Positions 7,585 through 15,417 of a stretch of DNA of 64,000 nucleotides are shown here, piece by piece. Numbering within the stretch: the stretch's first letter is position 1; every line of letters begins with the position of its first letter. Origin of the DNA: CALOFP01 sp942492635 (GTDB lineage: Bacteria > UBP6 > UBA1177 > CALOFP01). Location: positions 1 through 64,000 of the forward strand of contig CALOFP010000002.1 of NCBI GenBank assembly GCA_942492635.1, read 5' to 3'. A model generated the notes under the pieces. The model saw only the letters and a list, made by a program, of their open reading frames with translations. It was not told the origin of the DNA and did no database searches. The position numbers and the translations under genes were made by a program.

Positions 7585-10500
7585 CTGTACATCCACACTC
7601 TTAGAAGTGAAAAAAGTTTATCGGCGTCAATGGGTTTTGAGAGGTAGTCGTTTGCTCCCGCCTCTATACATTTTGCCTTGTCTCCCTTCATCGCCTTTGC
7701 AGTAAGGGCGATGATGGGGAGTTTCTGGTATTTCCCCATTCCACGGATCCTTCTCATTGCCTCGTATCCGTCCATCTCCGGCATCATGATATCCATCAGA
7801 ACCAGATCCGTGTCTTCATTCTTTTCAAGCATTTCGATTCCCTCCATGCCGTTCCTACCGACGATTACCTTGAGCCCCTTCTCCTCAAGGAGGCTGGTGA
7901 TCGCGAAAACGTTTCTCATGTCATCGTCCACAATAAGGATCTTTCTATCCTTCATCACCTCCTCTTTCTTATGAACCATGCGGATCATTCGGCGCTTCTC
8001 CTCGGGAAGAGTCGATTCAAGCCGGTGAAGAAAAAGAGTGGTCTCGTCAAGCAGTCTTTCAGGAGAACGCGCACCCTTGATGATGATGCTCTCGGAGTAC
8101 TTTTCAAGCTCGGATTCCTCCCTGCGGGAGAGCTCCCTTCCGGTGTAGATGATAACCGGAAGAGTTTTGAGATCCTTCTCTCTCTTTATTCTCTTGAGCA
8201 GGTCGAATCCGTTCATATCCTTCAATCCCAAATCGAGAATCATGCAGTCGAAGGGCTCCTTCGCGAGAAGTTCCACACCTTCCGTTCCCGTTCCTACTGC
8301 GGTAATCTCCACATCCTCGGCGCCGATGAGTTCCACAATGCTGTTTCGGAGGGTTTCGTCGTCCTCCACAATAAGTAGTCTTTTAACCGGAGAACTGATA
8401 ATTTCCTCGATTTTTCCGAATGTTGTATCTATCTGCTCCACTGTGACAGGTTTGGTCAAATAGCCGATGGCTCCCATCTTGAATGCGTCGAGGCTCTTAT
8501 CCGTTGCGGACATGAAGTGGACAGGAATGTGGCGTGTTTCAGGATTTTCCTTGAGCCGCTCCATAACCTCCCATCCGTCGATTCCCGGAAGACCTATGTC
8601 GAGAATTATCGCTGTGGGTTTATAGTAGTCGGCCATGTGAAGTCCTGTTTCGCCGCTTTCCGAAAGCAGACACTTGAACCCCCTCTCTCTTGCAAGATTC
8701 ATGAGGATCTGGGAGAAGTTGGGATCGTCTTCGACAATCAGTATAGACTTTTCACCGGGAACAAGCTTTTTCCTGTCGTCCTTTACAACCCCTTCCTCAG
8801 GGGGCGCAGTCTTGGGAACGGCCGGTTTGACAAAGGATCGAGGAGCTTTTTCAAATCTTTCTACCGGCTCCGGCGGAACCTGTTCCTTAATCTGCGCACA
8901 TCTTCTGGGGATGAAGATGGTAAATGTCGATCCTTCACCTGCCCTGCTTTCCAACTTGATTTCTCCTCCGAGAAGTTTTGCAAGTTCCCGGGAGATGGAA
9001 AGACCCAATCCGGTTCCGCCGTATTTCCTGCTGGTTGTTCCGTCGGCCTGCTGGAACGCTTCGAAGATGAGTCTCTGCTTCTCTTCGGGAATGCCTATTC
9101 CTGTATCGGAGACGGCAATTGCTACTGCATCTCCGGCGGTGAGTCCGCTTTTTGAAAGATCTTCATCCTTGCCCGGAAGAAAGGCCGATAGGGTTACATG
9201 TCCCTGTTCAGTGAACTTGAATGCGTTGGAAAGAAGGTTTTTCAGTATCTGGTTCAGCTTCTGGGGATCGCAGTAGATGGATGATGGAGAATCCGGGGCT
9301 ATCTTTGTAATGAGTGAGATTCCTTTCTTTTCGGCAATGTGGCCGAAGAGCCTTTCCATGTCGGAGAAAATATCAGTCAGTGGAGTATCTTCAAGATTAA
9401 GCTCCATCTTTCCCGATTCAACCTTAGAGAGATCGAGGATGTCGTTGATCAGGTTGAGAAGATCGGTTCCCGAGCTGTTGATCGTACGGGCGAATTCAAC
9501 CTCTTTCTCCGAGAGTTTGTCACTCTTGTTTGCCGAGAGCAGCTGGGAAAGAACAAGGATCGAGTTGAGCGGAGTCCTGAGTTCGTGGGACATGTTTGCG
9601 AGGAATTCGCTCTTGTATCTGCTGGCAAGTTCAAGATCCCTCGCCTTCTTCTCAATCTCCTTCTGTGCGACTTTCAGCTTCTCATTCTTCTCCAGCACTT
9701 CGTTTCTCTGCTTCTCGAGGGCTTTCGTTCTCTCTTCCAGCTCTTCGTTCGTCACACGGAGCTCCTCCTGTTGTTGCTGAAGCTGGGCTTCCGATTCCTT
9801 GAGCGTTTTTGTCTGTTCCTCCAGTTCCTCGTTGGTCTGCCGGAGCTCCTCCTGCTGGGTCTGAAGGCGTTCCGCCTGTTTCTGAGTTTTTTCCAGAAGC
9901 TCTTCAAGCCTTGTTCTCGCCTTTGCCGCGCTGAGGGCGATGGCGACAGGTTCACTCACCATGTGAAGGAATTCAGTTTCGAGAGGAGAGAGTGTGGAGA
10001 GCGTTGCAAGTTCTATAACGGCAACAACTTCAGTGTTATAGATACAGGGAACAACAAAAAGCTTTTTGGCTGAGGTATGTCCAAGAGAACTGTGAACCCT
10101 GTAGTAGCTTTCAGGAATGTTTTCGGTGACGATTTCGGTACGGTTTTTGGCTGCCTCCCCGACGAGACCTTCCCCGAGTCTCACTGTCTGGGGAATACCC
10201 TCGCTACCGAGAGCCGCATAACTTCCCACAAGGGAGAAGAGTGTGCCGTCTTCATTCATGTAGATTGTCCCGAGCGGCGTGTGAAGAGTTCTTGCAAGAA
10301 AACTGATGATGAGATCTCCCAGCTTGATGGTATCAAGCTCTCCCCTGATGGTATCGTTAAGGGCCATCTGAGAAGTTTTCAGCCAGTTCTGTCTCTCATT
10401 TTCATTTACGGAAGTCCGGAGGCTTTTGGTCATCTCCAGAAGAGCGTTTCCAAGTTCGTCCTTTTCGGATCGGGGAACGATCTCCTTAGAAAGATCGCCT

Positions 10501-11858
10501 CGTGAGATGGCGTAGGCCTGCTTTACCGCCGTCCGGAAGTTACGGATCATCTGGTTGATCGATTTGCCCAGTTGATCTTTTTCGCTTCTCACCGTAGCCT
10601 CACTTGAGAAGTTTCCTACGGATACGGCCCGCATGATCTCGTCTAGGGATTTGAGGAAGGTTACAACATCTCCCCACGCCTTGTGAAGCTGCCCAATCTC
10701 ATCTTCCGATGTCTTGATCTGCCGGTACTCGAAATCTCCGACAGCTACCCCCCTTGCATTGTCAGCGATGAGCCCGATTGGCCGCAGTATTCTTGTAACT
10801 AGAAATATGATGCTGAGTATGGCGAAAAGAGAAAGACCTCCGCTTATGAGAATAGATCTCCACATCTGGGTTTCGGCCTCCGCCGTGATGATATCCATGG
10901 GAACCTTTATCGCCACAGTCCACGGAGATCCGATTCCTCCGATTTTGAGGGGAGCGTAGATGTGGATGGAATCTTCGAGATGCTCCGTAAAACTACGGCC
11001 GAGTTGTATCTGCTGGAGAATTTTAACTGGGTCCTTCAAATTTTCGGAGATGTTTTTTCCAACAAGGTAGATTTGGTGACTGGCCGCCGCGATTGTGCCG
11101 TTATTGGAGATGATGGAAATGTGTGCCTTCCCTCCGTATATGTTGCTTCTGTCGACAAGTTCCTGAAGCCAGCCTATGGAGATGTCCACCCCCACCGTGC
11201 CGTAGAAGATGTTGTTCCGGAGAATGGGAACCATGAGTGATGTGAGAAGAATATCCTTGCCCTGGAGATTGTAGGCCATGGGGTCGATTATCTTCTCTGA
11301 GAGATCCTGTTTCGGGAGCAGGTAGAATGGGTCCGTTTCGTATCCGTAGACGGGTTCGAGAATGATGGTCTCGTTAACCCTGTTCCAGTAGGGAATGAAT
11401 CGACCGGTAGAGTCGTGACCCTCCAGTTTTTTGTAGGATGGGTAGGTAATTCGGGTCCCCTTTTCGTCAAGAAACTTCCTCTTTACAAACTCCCTGTCCC
11501 TGCCGTCGAATGCGTTTGGTTCCCAAACGCTGTGAACACCGAGAAAGTCGGTATTCTTCTCAAGAATGTTTTTGAGGATTTGATTGACGTCGGAACGACT
11601 CAGTTTCAGGGGAGAAACAGGAGCTTTAGTCGCTTCCAGCGTCTGGGCGAGAGTCCTTGCCGTGGAGAGTGCCTTCTCAAGCCTGTTATTTATCGTTCTT
11701 GCATAGTTTTCTGCGGCGGCTGACGCATACTGCGTAGTTTTTCTTATGGATATTTCAAGGTCGGATGTGGTGGAGTAAGCGACGAGAACAACGACAATTA
11801 CTATGGTACAGGCGGCTACGGCACCGGCCACTTTTGATTTGACGGATTTAAAAATCAT
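7581..11858 (-). CDS. Large membrane hybrid sensor histidine kinase with three C-terminal receiver domains
   Basis: 1425 residues. Order: membrane segment 13-28; extracytoplasmic double-Cache-like sensor about 35-330; membrane segment 335-355; HAMP and HAMP-like repeats about 356-490; GAF domain about 505-650; long coiled coil 650-745 with a duplicated EELRxTNEELEExTK unit; HisKA with His758 (MSHELRTPLNS); ATPase with Asn878, DTGIGI and GGTGLGLSI; receivers at about 1037-1150 (Asp1087), 1160-1275 (Asp1209) and 1305-1422 (Asp1356). All phosphotransfer residues are present, so it looks active. The Cache domain implies sensing of a small periplasmic ligand. First gene of an operon with cheR, cheB and a receiver-kinase. 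An AGAGGGG ribosome-binding site supports the ATG. Confidence 0.93.
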   Translation of the reverse strand: MIFKSVKSKVAGAVAACTIVIVVVLVAYSTTSDLEISIRKTTQYASAAAENYARTINNRLEKALSTARTLAQTLEATKAPVSPLKLSRSDVNQILKNILEKNTDFLGVHSVWEPNAFDGRDREFVKRKFLDEKGTRITYPSYKKLEGHDSTGRFIPYWNRVNETIILEPVYGYETDPFYLLPKQDLSEKIIDPMAYNLQGKDILLTSLMVPILRNNIFYGTVGVDISIGWLQELVDRSNIYGGKAHISIISNNGTIAAASHQIYLVGKNISENLKDPVKILQQIQLGRSFTEHLEDSIHIYAPLKIGGIGSPWTVAIKVPMDIITAEAETQMWRSILISGGLSLFAILSIIFLVTRILRPIGLIADNARGVAVGDFEYRQIKTSEDEIGQLHKAWGDVVTFLKSLDEIMRAVSVGNFSSEATVRSEKDQLGKSINQMIRNFRTAVKQAYAISRGDLSKEIVPRSEKDELGNALLEMTKSLRTSVNENERQNWLKTSQMALNDTIRGELDTIKLGDLIISFLARTLHTPLGTIYMNEDGTLFSLVGSYAALGSEGIPQTVRLGEGLVGEAAKNRTEIVTENIPESYYRVHSSLGHTSAKKLFVVPCIYNTEVVAVIELATLSTLSPLETEFLHMVSEPVAIALSAAKARTRLEELLEKTQKQAERLQTQQEELRQTNEELEEQTKTLKESEAQLQQQQEELRVTNEELEERTKALEKQRNEVLEKNEKLKVAQKEIEKKARDLELASRYKSEFLANMSHELRTPLNSILVLSQLLSANKSDKLSEKEVEFARTINSSGTDLLNLINDILDLSKVESGKMELNLEDTPLTDIFSDMERLFGHIAEKKGISLITKIAPDSPSSIYCDPQKLNQILKNLLSNAFKFTEQGHVTLSAFLPGKDEDLSKSGLTAGDAVAIAVSDTGIGIPEEKQRLIFEAFQQADGTTSRKYGGTGLGLSISRELAKLLGGEIKLESRAGEGSTFTIFIPRRCAQIKEQVPPEPVERFEKAPRSFVKPAVPKTAPPEEGVVKDDRKKLVPGEKSILIVEDDPNFSQILMNLARERGFKCLLSESGETGLHMADYYKPTAIILDIGLPGIDGWEVMERLKENPETRHIPVHFMSATDKSLDAFKMGAIGYLTKPVTVEQIDTTFGKIEEIISSPVKRLLIVEDDETLRNSIVELIGAEDVEITAVGTGTEGVELLAKEPFDCMILDLGLKDMNGFDLLKRIKREKDLKTLPVIIYTGRELSRREESELEKYSESIIIKGARSPERLLDETTLFLHRLESTLPEEKRRMIRMVHKKEEVMKDRKILIVDDDMRNVFAITSLLEEKGLKVIVGRNGMEGIEMLEKNEDTDLVLMDIMMPEMDGYEAMRRIRGMGKYQKLPIIALTAKAMKGDKAKCIEAGANDYLSKPIDADKLFSLLRVWMYR

Positions 11859-11888
11859 GAGCCCCTCTGAAGATTGTTTTCTCCTCTA

Positions 11889-11917
11889 ATTATATTGTTC
11901 TCAGGAGGCAAAGTAAA
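11889..11917 (-). promoter_or_regulatory. Promoter of the hybrid kinase-cheR-cheB operon
   Basis: On the minus strand a TTTACT -35 box (11912-11917) and a perfect TATAAT -10 box (11889-11894) are separated by 17 nt. This gives a leader of about 25 nt before the ATG at 11858. Confidence 0.6.
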
Positions 11918-11999
11918 AGGAGATGGCGGTCGGTCGGGGGGATGAATTATGCTGGAATTTTCAGAATCAGCGATTTTGGATTTTTAAATTTCTGAAGTG

Positions 12000-12704
12000 T
12001 CAGGCTGTCTGTGCAGAAGCCTTGAGACTGGCTACCGCAAGAAGAACGCCCAGGACAACACCGAGAAGGGCCGCACTTAGGATGCGATACTGAGGAGGAA
12101 GAAGGAAAGTGATTGTGTGTGCGGGAATCCAGAAGAGGGGAATTGTCTTCTTGAATACGAAATTCCACTGAACATTCCAGTTGAGAGACCCCATGATCTC
12201 ACCGAATTTTATGGGGCGGAAAAGACCGGCGACGGTTCCGCCGTTTCTTGCTATGTGCTCGTCGGTGATTTTGTGGGTGGTCATCATTATCGGTGCGAAA
12301 ATGCAGTTCATGGTTGCACTGATGGTAAATGCAGCCAGAACCTTTGTAAATGTGAAATCGTTGGATTTGAAGAGGGATACGGCGTTTTCAACACCCACAT
12401 ATTCAAGAAAAACAGGTGCGCCTGTCGCGAAGATAACGAATGCGAGCTTGATTCCGAGACCGAGAAATCCCCACACGATGGCTCTGGGGATGATTCCGAA
12501 GCCCGGTCTGTTGTATTCACCGGCCCTGATGCGAAGCCCGATAACCTCACCGAGTGTGGCCAGAACGGCGAATTTGATGAACGCCATGATCATTCCGTGC
12601 TCACCGTTGAATGACTTGTAAGCGTTGAGAACGGTATCGGAGAGAAAAAACGGAGCGAGTAAAATTGCGCATCCGAGAATGAAGGAGAAATCCTTTTTTT
12701 TCAT
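12000..12704 (-). CDS. Mpv17/PMP22-like integral membrane protein
   Basis: 234 residues with about five or six hydrophobic segments. The C-terminal half (WNVQWNFVFKKTIPLFWIPA, then FLLPPQYRILSAALLGVVLG) resembles the W..Q..NF..vP...R signature of the Mpv17/PMP22 family, which also has bacterial members of unknown function. Start supported by GAGG upstream of the ATG and by its own promoter. The assignment is by motif only. Separately transcribed from the NhaC gene upstream. Confidence 0.5.
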   Translation of the reverse strand: MKKKDFSFILGCAILLAPFFLSDTVLNAYKSFNGEHGMIMAFIKFAVLATLGEVIGLRIRAGEYNRPGFGIIPRAIVWGFLGLGIKLAFVIFATGAPVFLEYVGVENAVSLFKSNDFTFTKVLAAFTISATMNCIFAPIMMTTHKITDEHIARNGGTVAGLFRPIKFGEIMGSLNWNVQWNFVFKKTIPLFWIPAHTITFLLPPQYRILSAALLGVVLGVLLAVASLKASAQTA

Positions 12705-12738
12705 TGTTAATTACCTCATTGAATATTTTAGCTGATTT

Positions 12739-12766
12739 ATTGTAAATTAAAAAGGCACATTGTCAA
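12739..12766 (-). promoter_or_regulatory. Promoter of the Mpv17-like gene
   Basis: Minus-strand consensus TTGACA (12761-12766), 16-nt spacer, TACAAT (12739-12744), between the NhaC stop and the next start. Confidence 0.6.
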
Positions 12767-12780
12767 ATGAATATCGATGG

Positions 12781-14280
12781 TTAAATCTCTTCGTTCCTCT
12801 TGGGTGAAAGCGTGAAGTGAGCGAAGAGGATAATTATAAGTCCCGCCGCGTAACAGAGAGATATGGGCAGACCATAACCGTAGGCAACGTAGAGAACTGC
12901 GGAGGTAAGCGCTACGAGAAGAACCTGGAACAGCTGGGTTTTTGCATGGTAGAGGGGAGAAAGGCCGCAGGCCGCTGCAGTCATTACCGTTTTATCCGAG
13001 TATGGAGCAATCTGGGCTCCCGTAATAGCTCCGGAGATTACCGCAGCAGAAACGACCGGTATCATCGCCGGATTGTGCTGAGCCATTGCCAGTTGGTAGG
13101 CAACAGGCATGACAATCGCCATGCTTGACCATGAGAAGCCGGTGGCGACTGTAATGAGTGCTGCTATTATGTAGATAAGCGCGGGAAGTATCGAAGGCGT
13201 GATAAAGCCTTTGAGCAAATCCGTAATGTAGAGACCTGTTCCCAAATCGGCGGAAACCGAAGCGAGTGATGAAGCAAGCATGATAACCGCGCCGATAGGA
13301 AGCATCTCCTTGAGACCGCGGACGAATGATTTTCTGATCCTCGAAGCGGGCAGAACCCTGTCCTTGAGAATGAGGGCGACAGCCAGAGCAATCGATGCGA
13401 CAGTTGCAAAAACTAGAACGTCGATGGTCGGAGCGTTTCCGAGAATATTTATGAGGGTCGGTTCAAGTTTGGGATCGGAAGCTACAGCAAAGTATCCGGT
13501 GACGAAAAGACCGGAAACAGCGAGAAATACAAGAAGCATGATCGGCGCGAGAACGTGGTAGAAGGATGCGTTCGAATCGATTTTTTTAGCGCTGTTCTTC
13601 TCCTCAATCTCTTTCGTTTCGAGGCGGGAACCGAACCAGCGGCCTGTGTATGCAACCAGGAATGCGAGGGCAATGGCGAGAAATGTGTATATGTGGTAGG
13701 GGAGTGAGCCGAGAAAAAGTTGAGTGGTGGTCGACTTGATTCCCACGATGTTCGCCGCGTCGATCATAAGAGAGCCCTCGTATGCAGCCCATGTGGAAAT
13801 AAGCATTACCGACGCGAAGCCGGCTATGATATCAACCATATATGCAAGAAGCGCCGGGGTGACGTTGTATCGCTTGAGAACCGGTTTCATGCTGGCTCCC
13901 GAGATGAGAACGTTGGCGTAGTCGTCGAAAAATAGGCAGAGGCTGAGAAACCATGTTGCCACACGCGCTTTTCGTCCGTTGTTGAGGAAGGTGGCGATCT
14001 TTTCCGCAAACTTCTCATACGCACCGCTTTCGGCGATTACTTCCAGAAGTCCGCCGATAAGAATAACGAAAAGTGCGATCTCGACCCTTTCACGGTCACC
14101 GAAAGCTCCGAAAATATAGTTGAAGAGAGAGTTGACCCAGGGAGAAATCTCAAACTTTGAAACAACAAGCGCTCCGCCGGTTACACCGAAAAAGAGAGCC
14201 CAGGCAACCCTTCTGGAAATTATTGCAACAACAATTGTTATTATGGCAGGTATTAAAGATAGAAAACCAAAATTACCCAT
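12781..14280 (-). CDS. NhaC-family Na+/H+ antiporter
   Basis: 499 residues with about 11-12 membrane segments. Family motifs include FFDDYANVLISGASMKPV, STWAAYEG and FSWSSMAIVMPVAY, typical of the NhaC / Na+:H+ antiporter family that exchanges cytoplasmic sodium for protons in the inner membrane. Length fits the family. The acidic FDDYAN segment is the expected cation-binding region. Monocistronic, with its own strong promoter upstream and another promoter before the following gene. Confidence 0.85.
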   Translation of the reverse strand: MGNFGFLSLIPAIITIVVAIISRRVAWALFFGVTGGALVVSKFEISPWVNSLFNYIFGAFGDRERVEIALFVILIGGLLEVIAESGAYEKFAEKIATFLNNGRKARVATWFLSLCLFFDDYANVLISGASMKPVLKRYNVTPALLAYMVDIIAGFASVMLISTWAAYEGSLMIDAANIVGIKSTTTQLFLGSLPYHIYTFLAIALAFLVAYTGRWFGSRLETKEIEEKNSAKKIDSNASFYHVLAPIMLLVFLAVSGLFVTGYFAVASDPKLEPTLINILGNAPTIDVLVFATVASIALAVALILKDRVLPASRIRKSFVRGLKEMLPIGAVIMLASSLASVSADLGTGLYITDLLKGFITPSILPALIYIIAALITVATGFSWSSMAIVMPVAYQLAMAQHNPAMIPVVSAAVISGAITGAQIAPYSDKTVMTAAACGLSPLYHAKTQLFQVLLVALTSAVLYVAYGYGLPISLCYAAGLIIILFAHFTLSPKRNEEI

Positions 14281-14329
14281 TTTTTCATCCTTACACAGTT
14301 TTTAATACACCGGTTAAAACCGTCAAAGG

Positions 14330-14357
14330 ATTATAGCGAAAAAGAAGTGATAATCAA
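14330..14357 (-). promoter_or_regulatory. Promoter of the NhaC-family gene
   Basis: Minus-strand TTGATT (14352-14357), 16-nt spacer, perfect TATAAT (14330-14335), about 50 nt upstream of the start codon. Confidence 0.6.
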
Positions 14358-14454
14358 CTTGAGCGGGGAATGCATCTTTCACCCGGGTTGCGGCTGGAAG
14401 TTTGAAGTGATAAGCTTCTGGGAGAAGTAGTTTGAATTTTTTAAGGAATTTACG

Positions 14455-14508
14455 ATGAGAATGCGATGTCACCTCTATGTGTCCATAGCTTTACCTGTTA
14501 TGGATTAA
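14455..14508 (+). CDS. Possible 17-residue leader peptide
   Basis: ATG at 14455 follows an AAGGA ribosome-binding site and runs to TAA at 14506-14508, giving MRMRCHLYVSIALPVMD. It lies 67 nt upstream of the start of the unknown 231-residue protein. There is no repeated-codon attenuator pattern and no clear hairpin, so it may be chance. Confidence 0.2.
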   Translation: MRMRCHLYVSIALPVMD

Positions 14509-14575
14509 AATTGAAATGTTGAGAAAAATGTTGAAAAGCAAAACGAATGATGATCATGGCAGCAAGGAGAAAGAA

Positions 14576-15271
14576 ATGACGATAATTGAAGAGCGTAGGG
14601 AAGAAAAAATGGAAATGGATCTCAAAAAATCGCACATATTCGTGGAAATATTGGTCAGGCGGGTAATCTTTTTCGGTCGGGCCAAAGCGAGCAAAGCCCC
14701 TCCCCATTCACTCTTTTACACTGGGAGAACGAAAGCCGGAGCCTGCAGGTGGAACAACTTCGGAATAATGAACGATACTCCCGTAGTAAAGCGCGGAGAG
14801 GAAAATCTTGTTGAAACATTCACACATCCCTTGGTCCTCATCATGGGAGTCGAAACGATGGATGTGGAGGGCGGAGAGTGGACGAAAAAGAGTGACATGA
14901 TCCCGAAAGGAATATGCGGCCGGGAACCGTTTCCCGTTGCCTACCCAATAGAAACCGGTCTCGGCACCCGATTTACGATCGTAAGAACCGAAGGCGAAAC
15001 ACTGTTCACCACATTTCCCAGATTTGAAACCCCACTCCAAGTCGGAGAAACATACCTCTACCTCTGCCACGCCTCAGAACACGGCTTCATAGAATCCGAA
15101 GAACATTACCCGAACGTCTACCTCACCGTCTTCGTAAGAAATATCGGAACCCACGATAAAATTTCAATAATCCCCGAAAGAGTGTTCAGCGAAATCGACA
15201 CTTCATCTCTCGCCACAGAACCCTTTCACCTGAGGGACTTCAGAAAGAACAGCGACATCTATACCCTCTGA
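14576..15271 (+). CDS. Protein of unknown function
   Basis: 231 residues from the ATG at 14576, chosen because AAGGAG (14564-14569) is 6 nt upstream; the longer start at 14516 lacks a good site. The N-terminal 35 residues are charged and helical, with no signal peptide or membrane segment. The rest is mixed beta-rich sequence (for example LVLIMGVETMDVEG and VGETYLYLCHASEHGF), which looks like a compact soluble domain. I do not recognise the family. It lies upstream of katG, with a weak TAAAAG...CTTTTA hairpin between them, so the two are probably separate units. A 120-residue antisense frame exists but has less protein-like composition. Confidence 0.5.
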   Translation: MTIIEERREEKMEMDLKKSHIFVEILVRRVIFFGRAKASKAPPHSLFYTGRTKAGACRWNNFGIMNDTPVVKRGEENLVETFTHPLVLIMGVETMDVEGGEWTKKSDMIPKGICGREPFPVAYPIETGLGTRFTIVRTEGETLFTTFPRFETPLQVGETYLYLCHASEHGFIESEEHYPNVYLTVFVRNIGTHDKISIIPERVFSEIDTSSLATEPFHLRDFRKNSDIYTL

Positions 15272-15314
15272 TATAAAAGGTCCTGCCCAGAACGGCTCTT
15301 TTATGTAGATCTCA

Positions 15315-15388
15315 TTTACACATCAGTCTAAAAGACATACATCATTGCATGTTCTCGGGATATGTGTAAAGATGAAGAATTCACACAT
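15315..15388 (+). promoter_or_regulatory. Three-copy TTYACACAT motif at the katG promoter
   Basis: TTTACACAT at 15315-15323 and its exact inverse ATGTGTAAA at 15362-15370 form a 9-nt inverted repeat with a 38-nt gap. A third near-copy, TTCACACAT, lies at 15380-15388. A candidate promoter (TTGCAT 15345-15350, 16 nt, TAAAGA 15367-15372) is overlapped by the second copy. This looks like an operator for a regulator of katG; the regulator is not encoded nearby. Confidence 0.45.
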
Positions 15389-15417
15389 AATCAGGCCATA
15401 GAACAGGGAGGCAATTA

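Larger units (their letters stand above)
14281..14575. other. Divergent intergenic region before the unknown 231-residue protein
   Basis: Holds the NhaC promoter on the minus strand, a small CGGTT-AA-AACCG hairpin (14311-14322) between that promoter and the start codon, and on the plus strand a possible 17-residue leader ORF (14455-14508). No other gene is seen. Confidence 0.6.

Noticed and set aside
14708..15070. 120-codon antisense frame inside the unknown 231-residue gene
   Set aside because: The plus-strand frame has a good ribosome-binding site and more protein-like composition.
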